From contig NZ_JACDTZ010000001.1 in NCBI RefSeq assembly GCF_013978595.1, positions 1,178,001 through 1,242,000 on the forward strand: 64,000 bases of DNA, read 5' to 3'. Positions 42,372 to 50,174 of the stretch are shown here, in pieces. The position numbers and the translations under genes were made by a program. The notes beneath the pieces were generated by a model that worked only from the letters and a program-made list of their open reading frames with translations, had not been told where the DNA came from and searched no databases. This stretch comes from Corynebacterium haematomassiliense (lineage in GTDB: Bacteria; Actinomycetota; Actinomycetes; Mycobacteriales; Mycobacteriaceae). Numbering within the stretch: the first letter of the stretch is position 1; each line of letters begins with the position of its first letter.

Positions 42372-43812
42372 GAGGGTGTCAGGAAGTTTGTGTGTGAGGC
42401 TCTGATCTAGAAGGAGTTTCACCGATAATGACTACGGTGTCACCGAAGAAAAACCATGACCCGGCAAAGGTCAATGAGATCAGCGAGAAGCTGATGGAAA
42501 ATCCTGAGCTCGCCAGCTTGATCAGCGAGCTGTCGGCTTCCGCTGATGATGCAAGCGAGCTGGTCAAAGGCCTGCTGCAGGCATCGATCAACGCTGGTCT
42601 GCAGGCGGAGATGGATGCGCATTTGGGCTATAGCCATTCTGACCGCAAGACGAAAGCCCAAGTCGAATCCGCACAGGGCAACAATCACCGCAATGGGTCG
42701 TACACCAAGACCGTCAATTCTGGCTACGGCGCGTTGGACGTGACCGTGCCCAGGGATCGTGCCGGCACGTTTACTCCCCGGATGGTGCCCAAGGGTGCAC
42801 GCCGGCTCACAGAACTCGACGACATGATCGTCTCGCTATACGCCGGCGGGATGACAGTGCGCGATATCCAGCATCACCTCGTGACCACGCTCGGGGTGGA
42901 TATGAGTCCGGATACGATCAGCACCATTACCGATGCGGTGTTAGACGAGGTCATGATCTGGCAAAACCGTCAGCTCGACGAGTTTTACCCGGTGATCTTC
43001 CTCGACGCGCTACGCGTCAAGATCCGTGACGGGCACCGCGTGGTCAACAAGTCCTGCTATATGGCGGTTGGTGTCGACATGGACGGCATCAAGCACATCC
43101 TGGGATTGTGGATCGCTGAAAATGAAGGTGCCGCATTCTGGGCATCGGTGTGCGCGGATCTGGCCAACCGCGGTGTCCAGGACGTGTTCATTGTCTGCTG
43201 CGACGGGCTCAAAGGCTTGCCGGAAGCCGTGGAAGCCACCTGGCCGAATTCCATGGTGCAGACCTGTATCGTGCACCTGATTCGGGCTGCGAACCGGTGG
43301 GTGTCGTATCAGGACCGCAAAGGTGTCTCCCGGGCGCTGCGTGAGGTCTACACGGCCACAAACGAGGACACCGCCCGTGCCAGCTTGGATGCGTTCGAGG
43401 CCAGTGAACTGGGCCGGAAATACCCGCAGTCGGTCAAAGTTTGGCGCGACGCTTGGGAGCGGTTCGTGCCGTTTTTACAGTTTCCGCCGGCGGCACGCCG
43501 GGTGCTCTACACCACGAATTCGATCGAGTCGCTGAATGCTGAACTGCGGAAAGCTACCCGTAACCGCGGGCAATTCCCGAACGATACCGCGGCGCTGAAG
43601 ACGCTTTGGTTGATGATCTGCAACATCGAAGACAAGCGCGCTGCGCAGCGAGCCAAGAAAGCGAAGCGCGACGTTGAGTGCAACGGCTATATTGAAGGAG
43701 CGAAAGCCACCGGGTGGAAACAAGCCATCAACCAACTAGCCGTGGCTTACCCCGACCGATTCGCGGACTACTTGTAAACCAAACCCCCGCACACAAAGAA
43801 TCGGACACCCTC
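42372..43812 (+). mobile_element. IS256-family insertion sequence, intact
   Basis: 1,441 bp. Ends GAGGGTGTC at both termini, with further imperfect repeat (GTTTGTGTG / CTTTGTGTG). The 8-bp direct repeat AGGAATGC flanks it (42364-42371, 43813-43820). It carries one full-length transposase gene on the plus strand, opposite to istA. The intact TSD and ORF suggest a recent insertion. Confidence 0.95.
42428..43777 (+). CDS. IS256-family (mutator-type) transposase
   Basis: 449 residues, full length. DDE catalytic residues: Asp in PVIFLDALRVKI, Asp in FIVCCDGLKGLP, Glu in TTNSIESLNAELRKATR, with the mutator signature HLIRAANRWVSYQDRK and NRGQFPNDTAALKTLWL. It moves the surrounding element by a copy-out mechanism with 8-bp target duplication. 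Ribosome site AAGGAG 12 nt upstream of ATG 42428. Confidence 0.96.
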   Translation: MTTVSPKKNHDPAKVNEISEKLMENPELASLISELSASADDASELVKGLLQASINAGLQAEMDAHLGYSHSDRKTKAQVESAQGNNHRNGSYTKTVNSGYGALDVTVPRDRAGTFTPRMVPKGARRLTELDDMIVSLYAGGMTVRDIQHHLVTTLGVDMSPDTISTITDAVLDEVMIWQNRQLDEFYPVIFLDALRVKIRDGHRVVNKSCYMAVGVDMDGIKHILGLWIAENEGAAFWASVCADLANRGVQDVFIVCCDGLKGLPEAVEATWPNSMVQTCIVHLIRAANRWVSYQDRKGVSRALREVYTATNEDTARASLDAFEASELGRKYPQSVKVWRDAWERFVPFLQFPPAARRVLYTTNSIESLNAELRKATRNRGQFPNDTAALKTLWLMICNIEDKRAAQRAKKAKRDVECNGYIEGAKATGWKQAINQLAVAYPDRFADYL

Positions 43813-44377
43813 AGGAATGCTGGCGCTCATCCGGACATGCGAGGGCAAAAATCATCCCGGAATACGGCATTGAGGCAACAAATACGCTGACCTTCACCCC
43901 CGGTGCGCCATAAGGGTCGAACAGGCGCATCTTGGTGCCTGCCCAATCCACCTGCATGGTGTGCCCCGGTGTATGGGTGATGCGTGCGGTCAAACCGGCC
44001 GCATCGACATGAGACGCCACCAACTGTCGAAACCGGTCGTAGCTGTAATGGAGCTGGCCGGGTAAAGCAGGTGTGGTGGTGTAGCGCGCCCACAGCACTT
44101 GCAGTGTCTGCTTGTTACGCCCCGTGCGGGCTTTGACCACCGCATCAAAATCGATAGGGACGAAATCGCCCTGGCCGGTACTGCGCCCATCTACGAATAA
44201 CTCGTCGAGCTCATCATCCGTCAACGCCAAAACCTGGTCGATAGTGCGAATCCCAAGGGATCGAAGCACCTGATTCGACCGGGAAATCGCGCGGTGCGAG
44301 CACCCGAGCTGTTGTTCAATCTGGCGGTACGAACGCTGCTGCACAAGCAGCTTCATCACCGCCCGGTAATCCGTCAT
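43813..44377 (-). pseudogene. istA: IS21-family transposase IstA, N-terminal part
   Basis: Starts ATG 44377 with MTDYRAVMKLLVQQRSYRQI and helix-turn-helix QQLGCSHRAISRSNQVLRSL, then the beginning of the rve domain with HTMQVDWAGTKMRLFDPYGA (first catalytic Asp) up to YSGMIFALACPDERQHS. The IS256-family element interrupts it at 43812. The part resumes at 42371. Confidence 0.9.
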
Positions 44378-44530
44378 CAGCGGACTCCTTCCGGTAACCG
44401 GCTACACCCCTGTGGTGCAACCACCCGAAAGCATCACCCGCCACCGCCAACCCCGCTACCGGAAACCCACTGAACCGCTACCCGAAAGTCACCACACCGC
44501 TACCAACTAGCCGGTCGCAACACTATGCAC

Positions 44531-44846
44531 CGCCGCGATGCTAGGAAAGACGGCTGGACGGAAGAGAAAATCGGCCGTGTGGAGAACTGGACGGAAACTC
44601 CCGATGTCTTCTCCGATGAAAAGCACGCGGCACTAGAGCTCACCGATGCGGTGACGAAGATCCACGGCGAAGAATCCGTGCCAGATGAGCTCTGGAACCG
44701 CGTTGAGCGCCTTCACGGGAAAAGGGCGCACGCAATCTGCTGATGGCGATTGTCACGATCAACGCGTGGAACAGGATCGGCATCACCACGCGGCTCGATC
44801 CGAACAGCCTTTCCGGTGTCACGCCTTTCAATCTCGGGCAGAACTA
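44531..44846 (+). pseudogene. AhpD-like gene, 3' part, frameshifted
   Basis: Continues after the IS21 target duplication with DARKDGWTEEKIGRVENWTE, TPDVFSDEKHAALELTDAVT and KIHGEESVPDELWNRVERLH, the usual sequence after the Cys-x-x-x-His motif. A frameshift near 44725 separates the last part, NLLMAIVTINAWNRIGITTR ending at 44846. So the gene carries two independent lesions. Confidence 0.75.
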
Positions 44847-44913
44847 GCGTTCGCCAGTTGCCCTGTGATTTCAGTTTCTCCTGGCGAAGATGTTGGAACT
44901 AGGCTGCATTGCA

Positions 44914-44972
44914 GGGTCCTTGTTGAGTTCGGATTGGCTTGAACACCTAAATCCTTAACTCAGCAAGGACCC
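44914..44972. repeat. 16-bp inverted repeat
   Basis: GGGTCCTTGTTGAGTT (44914-44929) and AACTCAGCAAGGACCC (44957-44972) pair with one mismatch around a 27-nt spacer. The arms look like terminal repeats of a miniature element or the joined ends of a lost insertion sequence. No duplication was found around it. Confidence 0.6.
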
Positions 44973-45104
44973 CCACATCTTGTGCCACACCCAAGCACCC
45001 AGAAACCGACCTACGCACTCCCAAACGCGAAGAGTCTCTTTAGTGAGCAATCGTGTCTTCCCTGCAAAATCGTGCGATTCAAATAGAGGAATCGGAGGGG
45101 TACG

Positions 45105-45152
45105 GAGAAGTACGTTAAAAAGTACGTTAAGCGATTCAGTAACAGTACGTAA
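45105..45152 (+). repeat. Integrase arm-type repeats near attR
   Basis: AGTACGTTAAAAAGTACGTTA and a further AGTACGTAA at 45143, matching the octamers near attL. Downstream, a frame reading SLTTTYAHI (about 45178-45204) looks like the tail of a tyrosine recombinase, but is too short to call. Confidence 0.5.
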
Positions 45153-45237
45153 CCGGCAGTGGCCCACAGTAGATAAAACATCGCTGACCACTACCTACGC
45201 CCACATACGTACAGGTACTGACGTTGCCCGTCAAGAC

Positions 45238-45277
45238 CCTGGGTGTCGCGGGTTCGAGTCCCGTCAGCCACCCCAAA
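45238..45277 (+). other. attR, right attachment site (displaced tRNA-His 3' end)
   Basis: 40 bp identical to the 3' half of tRNA-His at 34281-34320. It is followed by the original tRNA terminator. Not a functional tRNA. Confidence 0.93.
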
Positions 45278-45281
45278 GTTC

Positions 45282-45315
45282 AAGGCCTGGCCTGCGGATT
45301 CGTGGGCCAGGCCTT
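45282..45315 (+). terminator. Original terminator of tRNA-His
   Basis: 11-bp perfect stem AAGGCCTGGCC/GGCCAGGCCTT with a 12-nt loop, directly beyond attR. It was separated from its gene by the island. Confidence 0.75.
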
Positions 45316-45384
45316 CGTCGTTGGTGCCTGGATGGGCCCTGGTTTGGTCGCCCGGGTTTTCGGCCGCGGGTATCCCGTTTTCGC

Positions 45385-45408
45385 AATGTGGCAAATATTT
45401 GCCACATT
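45385..45408. repeat. 24-bp perfect palindrome
   Basis: AATGTGGCAAAT followed directly by ATTTGCCACATT, with no loop. It lies 17 bp after the stop of the L,D-transpeptidase gene. It could end that transcript or bind a dimeric protein. Confidence 0.7.
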
Positions 45409-45425
45409 CCAAAACCAGCACACCC

Positions 45426-46622
45426 CTACTCGTACAGCGGCTCACCGGAACCGCCGGAGCGCTGCTCCCAATCGAGGTTCCAGTACCCCAGGCCGTCGTA
45501 AGGCGTGAGCGTGCCGCCAGCGGTGTTCTTCACCACCACCGGGTCGCCGCGCTTGACAAAGTTCTGGAACCACTGCGCGTTGTCGTAGGAGGCGTTGATG
45601 CAGCCGTGGGACTGGTTGTAGCTACCCAGCGCGCCGAGCGCCCACGGGGCGGAGTGCACGTAGATGCCGGAGTAGGAAAGCTGCGTGGCGTAGTCCACCG
45701 GCGTGACGTAGCCGCCGGCGTCCAGCGCGAGACCGTAGGTGCGCGAGTCCATGGTCAGCTTCTCGTGCTCGTCGCCGACCACATACACACCGTTCGGGGT
45801 GTCGTGGACGTTGTCGGTGCCCAGCGAGATCGGGAACTCCTTGACCAGCTCGCCGCCCGAGTAGACGCGCATCATCTTGTCGGCGTTGTCCACCACGGCC
45901 TCCACGTTGTCGCCGATGGTGAAGTTGGTCTCGCTGTCCTCGCCGCCGTAGACGCCCTTGCTCAGCTTCTGGCCGTAGATGTCTACCTTCACGCTGACCT
46001 CGGTGCCGGGCTCCCAGTAGTCCTTGGGGCGCCAGCGCACCTCGTACGGGTCCAGCCAGAAAAACGCGCCTTCGGTGTCGTTGGAGGTCTCCACATCGAT
46101 GTGCTCCTCCATCGCCTTCGTGTCCTGGACGGGACTGTCGAAGCGGATGGTCACGGCCTGCGCCACGCCAACGGTCGCGCCGTCCAAGGGGCCGACGTAG
46201 GCGTTGACCGTCGCGTCCGGGGTCAGCGTGGTAAACGAGGACACCACCTTCTGGCCTTCTTTGTCGCGCGCCTCCACGGTGTAGGTGCGGCCGTAGCCGA
46301 GCGGCTCGGCGACGGACCACTCAGACTTGTCCTCGCCGAACTCGCCCTCGATCTCCTTGCCGGCCTCGTTGGTCATGGTCACCGAGGACAGCCCCGCGGC
46401 GGCGGTCACCGTGATCAGATCCAGTGGCGCGACACCGGTCTCCCCGTTTGCCACGCTGACCTTCGGCGGGCGCGGCGAGGCCTTTTCGGTGGTCTTTTCC
46501 ACCAGGGAGGCGTCGGAGGTGTGCGCGGCCGGCTCCAGCTTGCCTGCGTCCCCGATGGTGCACGACGCCAGCGTCGCTGCTGCAGCCACCAGCGCACATA
46601 CGCTCACCACTCGACGGACCAC
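45426..46622 (-). CDS. L,D-transpeptidase lipoprotein
   Basis: 398 residues from GTG 46622, preferred over GTG 46640 because GAGGGG lies six bases before it. Lipoprotein signal with lipobox TLASC (Cys near residue 20). Two Ig-like domains follow (VSVANGETGVAPLDLITVTA; DATVNAYVGPLDGATVGVAQ), then the YkuD catalytic domain with HDTPNGVYVVGDEHE, GIYVHSAPWALG and the active site SYNQSHGCINAS. It forms 3-3 peptidoglycan cross-links outside the membrane, the LdtMt2-type architecture of Corynebacteriales. Confidence 0.94.
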   Translation of the reverse strand: MVRRVVSVCALVAAAATLASCTIGDAGKLEPAAHTSDASLVEKTTEKASPRPPKVSVANGETGVAPLDLITVTAAAGLSSVTMTNEAGKEIEGEFGEDKSEWSVAEPLGYGRTYTVEARDKEGQKVVSSFTTLTPDATVNAYVGPLDGATVGVAQAVTIRFDSPVQDTKAMEEHIDVETSNDTEGAFFWLDPYEVRWRPKDYWEPGTEVSVKVDIYGQKLSKGVYGGEDSETNFTIGDNVEAVVDNADKMMRVYSGGELVKEFPISLGTDNVHDTPNGVYVVGDEHEKLTMDSRTYGLALDAGGYVTPVDYATQLSYSGIYVHSAPWALGALGSYNQSHGCINASYDNAQWFQNFVKRGDPVVVKNTAGGTLTPYDGLGYWNLDWEQRSGGSGEPLYE

Positions 46623-46822
46623 GGCAAACCCCTCACACAACTACTGTTTATCAATCCCCCATACTCTATCCCCTCACCAGCCAAAGTCCACTATTCTCAT
46701 AGGTGTGTTTACGCACATTGCCTATCGACGATTTCTCGCCCCTGACCAGCCGATTTCACGCTGAGCAGAGTGGGTGCTACAGTTTCTTTTCGTTGCCGAG
46801 AGCAACGGAGAAAACAAAATAC

Positions 46823-46895
<73 letters not shown>

Positions 46896-46998
46896 CAATG
46901 TGCGGCGAGGCCAGCAGGAATTCTACCTGCTGGCCTCGTTTTGTTCTGCATTTGCCCATTGCGCCCGCTGCCCGCCCCCTGAGAGTAGGCTTAAGCCC

Positions 46999-47565
46999 AT
47001 GAAGACAGCATTAGTGATCGTGGACGTGCAGAACGACTTCTGCCCCGGCGGCGCGCTGGCCACCGCCCGCGGCGACGAGGTGGCGTCCAAAATCGCCGAA
47101 CTGATCTCCACCGCGGACAGCCGCACCCATGACTACGACTGCATTGTTGCCACCCAGGACTGGCACATCGACCCGGGCGCGCACTTCTCGGACGCGCCCG
47201 ACTTCGTGGATTCGTGGCCGCCGCACTGCCGGGCCGACTCCTACGGCGCGCAGATCCGCGGCCCGGTGAACACCGAACTGATCGACCAGTTCTTCAAGAA
47301 GGGCCACTACACCGCCGCTTACTCCGGCTTCGAGGGCGTCAACGACAACGACGAGTTGCTGGCAGACTGGCTGCGCGCGCAGGGCGTTTCCCACCTGGAT
47401 GTTTGCGGCATCGCCACCGACCACTGCGTGCGCGCAACCGTCCTCGACGCGTTGAAGGAAGGCTTCAAGGTCCGGGTGCTGCGGGCAATGTGCTCGCCTG
47501 TCGACGACAAGCGCGGCGCCGACGCCCTCCAGGAGATGATCGACGCCGGCGCGGAACTGGTCTAG
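46999..47565 (+). CDS. pncA: Nicotinamidase
   Basis: 188 residues from ATG 46999, isochorismatase fold. MKTALVIVDVQNDFCPGGAL has the catalytic Asp, FKKGHYTAAYSGFEG the Lys, and DVCGIATDHCVRATVLDAL the Cys; the metal-binding DWHIDPGAHF is also present. Converts nicotinamide to nicotinate in NAD salvage, feeding the PncB encoded at the window end. TAGGCT seven bases before the start points to a leaderless mRNA. Converges with the DUF305 gene with a 2-bp gap. Confidence 0.94.
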   Translation: MKTALVIVDVQNDFCPGGALATARGDEVASKIAELISTADSRTHDYDCIVATQDWHIDPGAHFSDAPDFVDSWPPHCRADSYGAQIRGPVNTELIDQFFKKGHYTAAYSGFEGVNDNDELLADWLRAQGVSHLDVCGIATDHCVRATVLDALKEGFKVRVLRAMCSPVDDKRGADALQEMIDAGAELV

Positions 47566-47567
47566 CG

Positions 47568-48215
47568 CTAGTTCGGCGTGTAGCCGAGCATCTCCTCCAT
47601 CTCGCCCATCTCGGCGGTTTGGACGTCGACCATCTGCTGCGCCATCTCACGCAGCGGGCCGTAGCCGCCCCGGTCGATCTCGTCCTGCGTCATGTCGATG
47701 ACGTGGGCGTGGTGGAAGTGCATCATCTCCAAAAACGCGGTGCGCAGCTCGTCGCCGGTTTTTGATTCGAACTCTGCGATCTGCTCCGGGTGGAACATGC
47801 CGTTGGCGATGTGTTTGGAGTGGTGCTCCATGTCGTCCTGGATGCCCCACTCGTCAGCCCAGGCTCGCATCTGCTCGTTCTCGCGCTCCTGGCCGTCCTT
47901 GATGCGCTGCGCGAGGTCGCGAACTTGAGCGTCGTCCACATCCGAGGCCAGCAGGACGTCCGACATGTCAATGGCCTGCTCGTGGTGCGGCACCATCATC
48001 CCGAGGAAGTGGACGTCCACGTCGTTGTAGCCCGCCTCCCCGTCGGCGGAGGTTGTGGTCTCAGGCGAAAACGCGGCGCGTATCGACGGCCCCGCGAACG
48101 TCAGCACCAGCGCCAGCGCCGCAATCAGCGCCACCGCGATCCACAGCGGCTTCTTGCTGGGCCGCATCTGTTCGAGTTCCGGATCGTGCGTAGTCTGCGC
48201 GTGCTCATTCGTCAT
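47568..48215 (-). CDS. DUF305 membrane-anchored protein
   Basis: 215 residues. Short cytoplasmic start, one membrane helix (LWIAVALIAALALVLTFAG), then an extracellular DUF305 domain, a ferritin-like four-helix bundle rich in His and Met: DVHFLGMMVPHHEQAIDMS, MEHHSKHIANGMFH, FLEMMHFHHAHVIDMTQDEI. These His/Met clusters suggest metal binding; relatives are often linked to copper handling, which is an inference here. AAAGGGCAT ribosome site precedes ATG 48215. Confidence 0.92.
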   Translation of the reverse strand: MTNEHAQTTHDPELEQMRPSKKPLWIAVALIAALALVLTFAGPSIRAAFSPETTTSADGEAGYNDVDVHFLGMMVPHHEQAIDMSDVLLASDVDDAQVRDLAQRIKDGQERENEQMRAWADEWGIQDDMEHHSKHIANGMFHPEQIAEFESKTGDELRTAFLEMMHFHHAHVIDMTQDEIDRGGYGPLREMAQQMVDVQTAEMGEMEEMLGYTPN

Positions 48216-48250
48216 TGATATGCCCTTTCTGGTTCTGTTTGAGCGTAACC

Positions 48251-48298
48251 CAAAAACCGCGCCGACACACTGCGTTTCGTGCAGCGCATCGGCGCGGT
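48251..48298 (-). terminator. Terminator of the class F sortase gene
   Basis: 10-bp perfect stem ACCGCGCCGA/TCGGCGCGGT (48256-48265 with 48289-48298), with a smaller hairpin in the loop, and TTTTT following on the minus strand; 17 bp past the sortase stop. Confidence 0.8.
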
Positions 48299-48315
48299 AG
48301 GAATGAGAACTCGGG

Positions 48316-49188
48316 CTAGACCGCAGGCGGTGCCGGCGGCGCCGACGGCGCGACCGGCTCCGCGATGGTGATGATGTTGTCGGCGTACCCCAGGGCCCCG
48401 CCGACGAACTGGCCGCCGCAGGTGATCAGCACCAGGCGGTTCGGGCCGGTGGCGTCGTTGACCTCCGGCGGGAAGTCCGAGCCCTTCGGCAGCCGGTACG
48501 GCGCCTGGGTGACGCGGAAGGTGCGCGGCGTGCCGTCGATGAGCACGTCGAACTCCTGGCCCACCGCCATGTTGGCGAAGCGGGCGGCGTACCCGGTGCC
48601 CTGGCCCTGGTAGTTAATGTGGCCGGTGATCACCGACGAACCCACGGCACCCTCTGCCCCCGGCACGGCCGAGGCGGAGTACCAGCCCAGGCGTGAGACG
48701 TCCGCCGGCGGGATCAGCGCGCCAGCTTCCGTCAGCTGCACCGGGTCCACCGCGGCGATGTCCCCGCCGACACTCAAGGCCATCCCCTCGATGCCGTCGA
48801 ACTGGCCCGGCGCAGCCTCGTACTGCATCTCCTGCTCGCCCTCAGGGTCGACGTAGCCGCCCTCCGTGGGCACAGGGGACTCCTCGCCCGGCTCCTGCTC
48901 CGTCGCGCCCTCAGGGGCCTCGCCTGCCGACGGCGCCGCACTCTCCCCCACCGGCACCTCACTGGCGGCGTCGGTGCCGGCAGGCTCGTCGTCGTTGTTG
49001 CGGAACGCGAAGATCGCAAGCTGCAGCAGCACCAGCGCGATCGCGATGATGGCCACGATCGGCCACCACTTGCGGCGCTGTTGTGTTTCCTCGCCGTCGC
49101 TCAGGCCGTCAAGCCTGTCGTCCTGGTCTTCGAGCCGGTGCTTTCCGCGGCCCGGTTCGGGGGTGCTGCCAGAGATGGAGGTGGACAT
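48316..49188 (-). CDS. Class F sortase
   Basis: 290 residues. Cytoplasmic Arg/Asp-rich start, one membrane helix (WWPIVAIIAIALVLLQLAIF), a long acidic Pro/Glu linker (65-125), then the sortase beta-barrel. Catalytic His in SSVITGHINYQG and Cys in RLVLITCGGQF; a basic residue is expected before the end. Class F sortases of actinobacteria act on LPXTG-like proteins, but no substrate with a clear sorting signal is encoded in this window, including the large VaFE-repeat protein. Confidence 0.88.
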   Translation of the reverse strand: MSTSISGSTPEPGRGKHRLEDQDDRLDGLSDGEETQQRRKWWPIVAIIAIALVLLQLAIFAFRNNDDEPAGTDAASEVPVGESAAPSAGEAPEGATEQEPGEESPVPTEGGYVDPEGEQEMQYEAAPGQFDGIEGMALSVGGDIAAVDPVQLTEAGALIPPADVSRLGWYSASAVPGAEGAVGSSVITGHINYQGQGTGYAARFANMAVGQEFDVLIDGTPRTFRVTQAPYRLPKGSDFPPEVNDATGPNRLVLITCGGQFVGGALGYADNIITIAEPVAPSAPPAPPAV

Positions 49189-49215
49189 GTGCGGGGGTTA
49201 CCTTTGGTGCGTCGA

Positions 49216-49491
49216 TTAGCGGTTGGCCAGGAGCTTCTGCAGTTCCTTGAGCTCGCTCTTGCGCTTGCGGCCGTTGTAGGCCTTGATGCTGATCAGGACT
49301 GCGATACCGGCAACAACGCCGCCGATGACCTTCTGCACCGTCTCGTCCTGCAGCCAGTTGGCGGCCTCGGACTTGGCGTTGCCGGCCAGGGTCTTCGGGT
49401 TGGTTCGGTCCGCGAGCTCGTCCAGGGTGCTGGCGAGCTGGTTGCGGGTGCGCTCGAGGTCGCGTTCGATGTCGTGGATGTCACGTGCCAT
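49216..49491 (-). CDS. DUF3618 domain protein
   Basis: 91 residues: MARDIHDIERDLERTRNQLA then STLDELADRTNPKTLAGNAK, the DUF3618 signature, a membrane helix VIGGVVAGIAVLISI and a basic tail KAYNGRKRKSELKELQKLLA. Predicted single-pass membrane protein with a cytoplasmic coiled helix; function unknown. A GAGCAATTTCCC context gives a GGAG ribosome site before ATG 49491. It lies 27 bp upstream of the sortase gene in the same direction. Confidence 0.88.
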   Translation of the reverse strand: MARDIHDIERDLERTRNQLASTLDELADRTNPKTLAGNAKSEAANWLQDETVQKVIGGVVAGIAVLISIKAYNGRKRKSELKELQKLLANR

Positions 49492-49576
49492 GGGAAATTG
49501 CTCCTCAGATTGTTAAAAGTTTTGTCGTTCGGCGTTTCCGCCGCCGAGGTATCAGCTTAGTGTAAAACGGGGTGGT

Positions 49577-50062
49577 ATGACTGACTGCATCCGCCTAGAT
49601 ACCGGCGACACCGCCCCCGATTTTGCACTGTCCAACGACCGCGGCGAGACCGTCTCCCTGAAGGACTTCGCCGGCTCCCGCGTGATCGTGTACTTCTACC
49701 CGCGCGCCAACACCCCGGGCTGCACCACCGAGGCGTGCGATTTCACCGAGAACTTCAGCCAGTTCGACGACGCCGGGGTGAAGGTCCTCGGCATCAGCCC
49801 TGACACACCGGAGGCGCTGGCGAAATTCCGCGCGGACCACGACCTTTCCGTCGAGCTGCTGTCGGACCCGTCGAAGGAGACCCTGGAGGCCTACGGCGCG
49901 TTCGGCGAGAAAAAGAACTACGGCAAGGTGGTCCAGGGCGTCATCCGCTCCACCTTCCTGGTATCTGTGGACGACGCCGGCAAGGGCACCATCGAGACGG
50001 CCCAGTACAACGTGAAGGCCACCGGCCACGTGGGCCGCATCCTGCGCGACTGGAGCATCTAA
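49577..50062 (+). CDS. bcp: Thioredoxin-dependent thiol peroxidase (Bcp/PrxQ)
   Basis: 161 residues. Peroxiredoxin: DTGDTAPDFALSNDRGE, active site FYPRANTPGCTTEACDFTEN with the peroxidatic Cys and the resolving Cys five residues later, VKVLGISPDTPEALAKFRAD, LLSDPSKETLEAYGAFGEK. Reduces hydroperoxides in the cytoplasm. Start ATG 49577 with a nearby TAAAACGGGGTGGT context and no strong ribosome site. Monocistronic, closed by the stem at 50078. Confidence 0.95.
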   Translation: MTDCIRLDTGDTAPDFALSNDRGETVSLKDFAGSRVIVYFYPRANTPGCTTEACDFTENFSQFDDAGVKVLGISPDTPEALAKFRADHDLSVELLSDPSKETLEAYGAFGEKKNYGKVVQGVIRSTFLVSVDDAGKGTIETAQYNVKATGHVGRILRDWSI

Positions 50063-50077
50063 GCTTTTCGACGACCA

Positions 50078-50113
50078 AAGGCCCCGCACGCCCATTCGGG
50101 TGTGCGGGGCCTT
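50078..50113. terminator. Terminator between bcp and the VaFE-repeat gene
   Basis: 12-bp perfect stem AAGGCCCCGCAC/GTGCGGGGCCTT around a 12-nt loop. It lies between the converging ends of bcp and the large surface-protein gene and may serve both. Confidence 0.75.
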
Positions 50114-50174
50114 GTCGGTTATGGCCTGCGGGCTATGCCCGGCGCCGCCCTGGTGTGGGCGGCGCCGTCAGCGC

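Larger units (their letters stand above)
40427..44522. mobile_element. IS21-family insertion sequence, itself interrupted
   Basis: Ends are TGTTTAGAAGATCG at the left and CGGTCGCAACA at the right. Imperfect terminal repeats share GCGGTGTGGTGA, GGTAGCG and TCCGGTAGCGG blocks, the multiple-terminal-repeat pattern of IS21. The 8-bp direct repeat CTATGCAC flanks it (40419-40426, 44523-44530). It encodes IstB (complete) and IstA, which is split by an IS256-family element at 42372-43812. Confidence 0.9.
34281..45277. mobile_element. Genomic island integrated in tRNA-His
   Basis: An 11-kb segment bounded by identical 40-bp direct repeats (34281-34320 and 45238-45277) derived from the tRNA-His 3' end. 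A tyrosine recombinase gene lies inside, clusters of AGTACGTTA repeats lie near both ends, and the chromosomal tRNA terminator is stranded at the far right end (45282). Contents: a transposase-less transposon, a TDT transporter with LysR regulator, and nested IS21/IS256 elements. The integrase is N-truncated, so the island may be fixed. Confidence 0.92.

Noticed and set aside
44955-45237. A gene at the right end of the island
   Set aside because: Short frames on both strands overlap arm-type repeats; only a SLTTTYAHI fragment is suggestive, too little for a call.
45238-45277. A second tRNA-His
   Set aside because: Only the 3' half is present, without anticodon; it is the attR duplicate.
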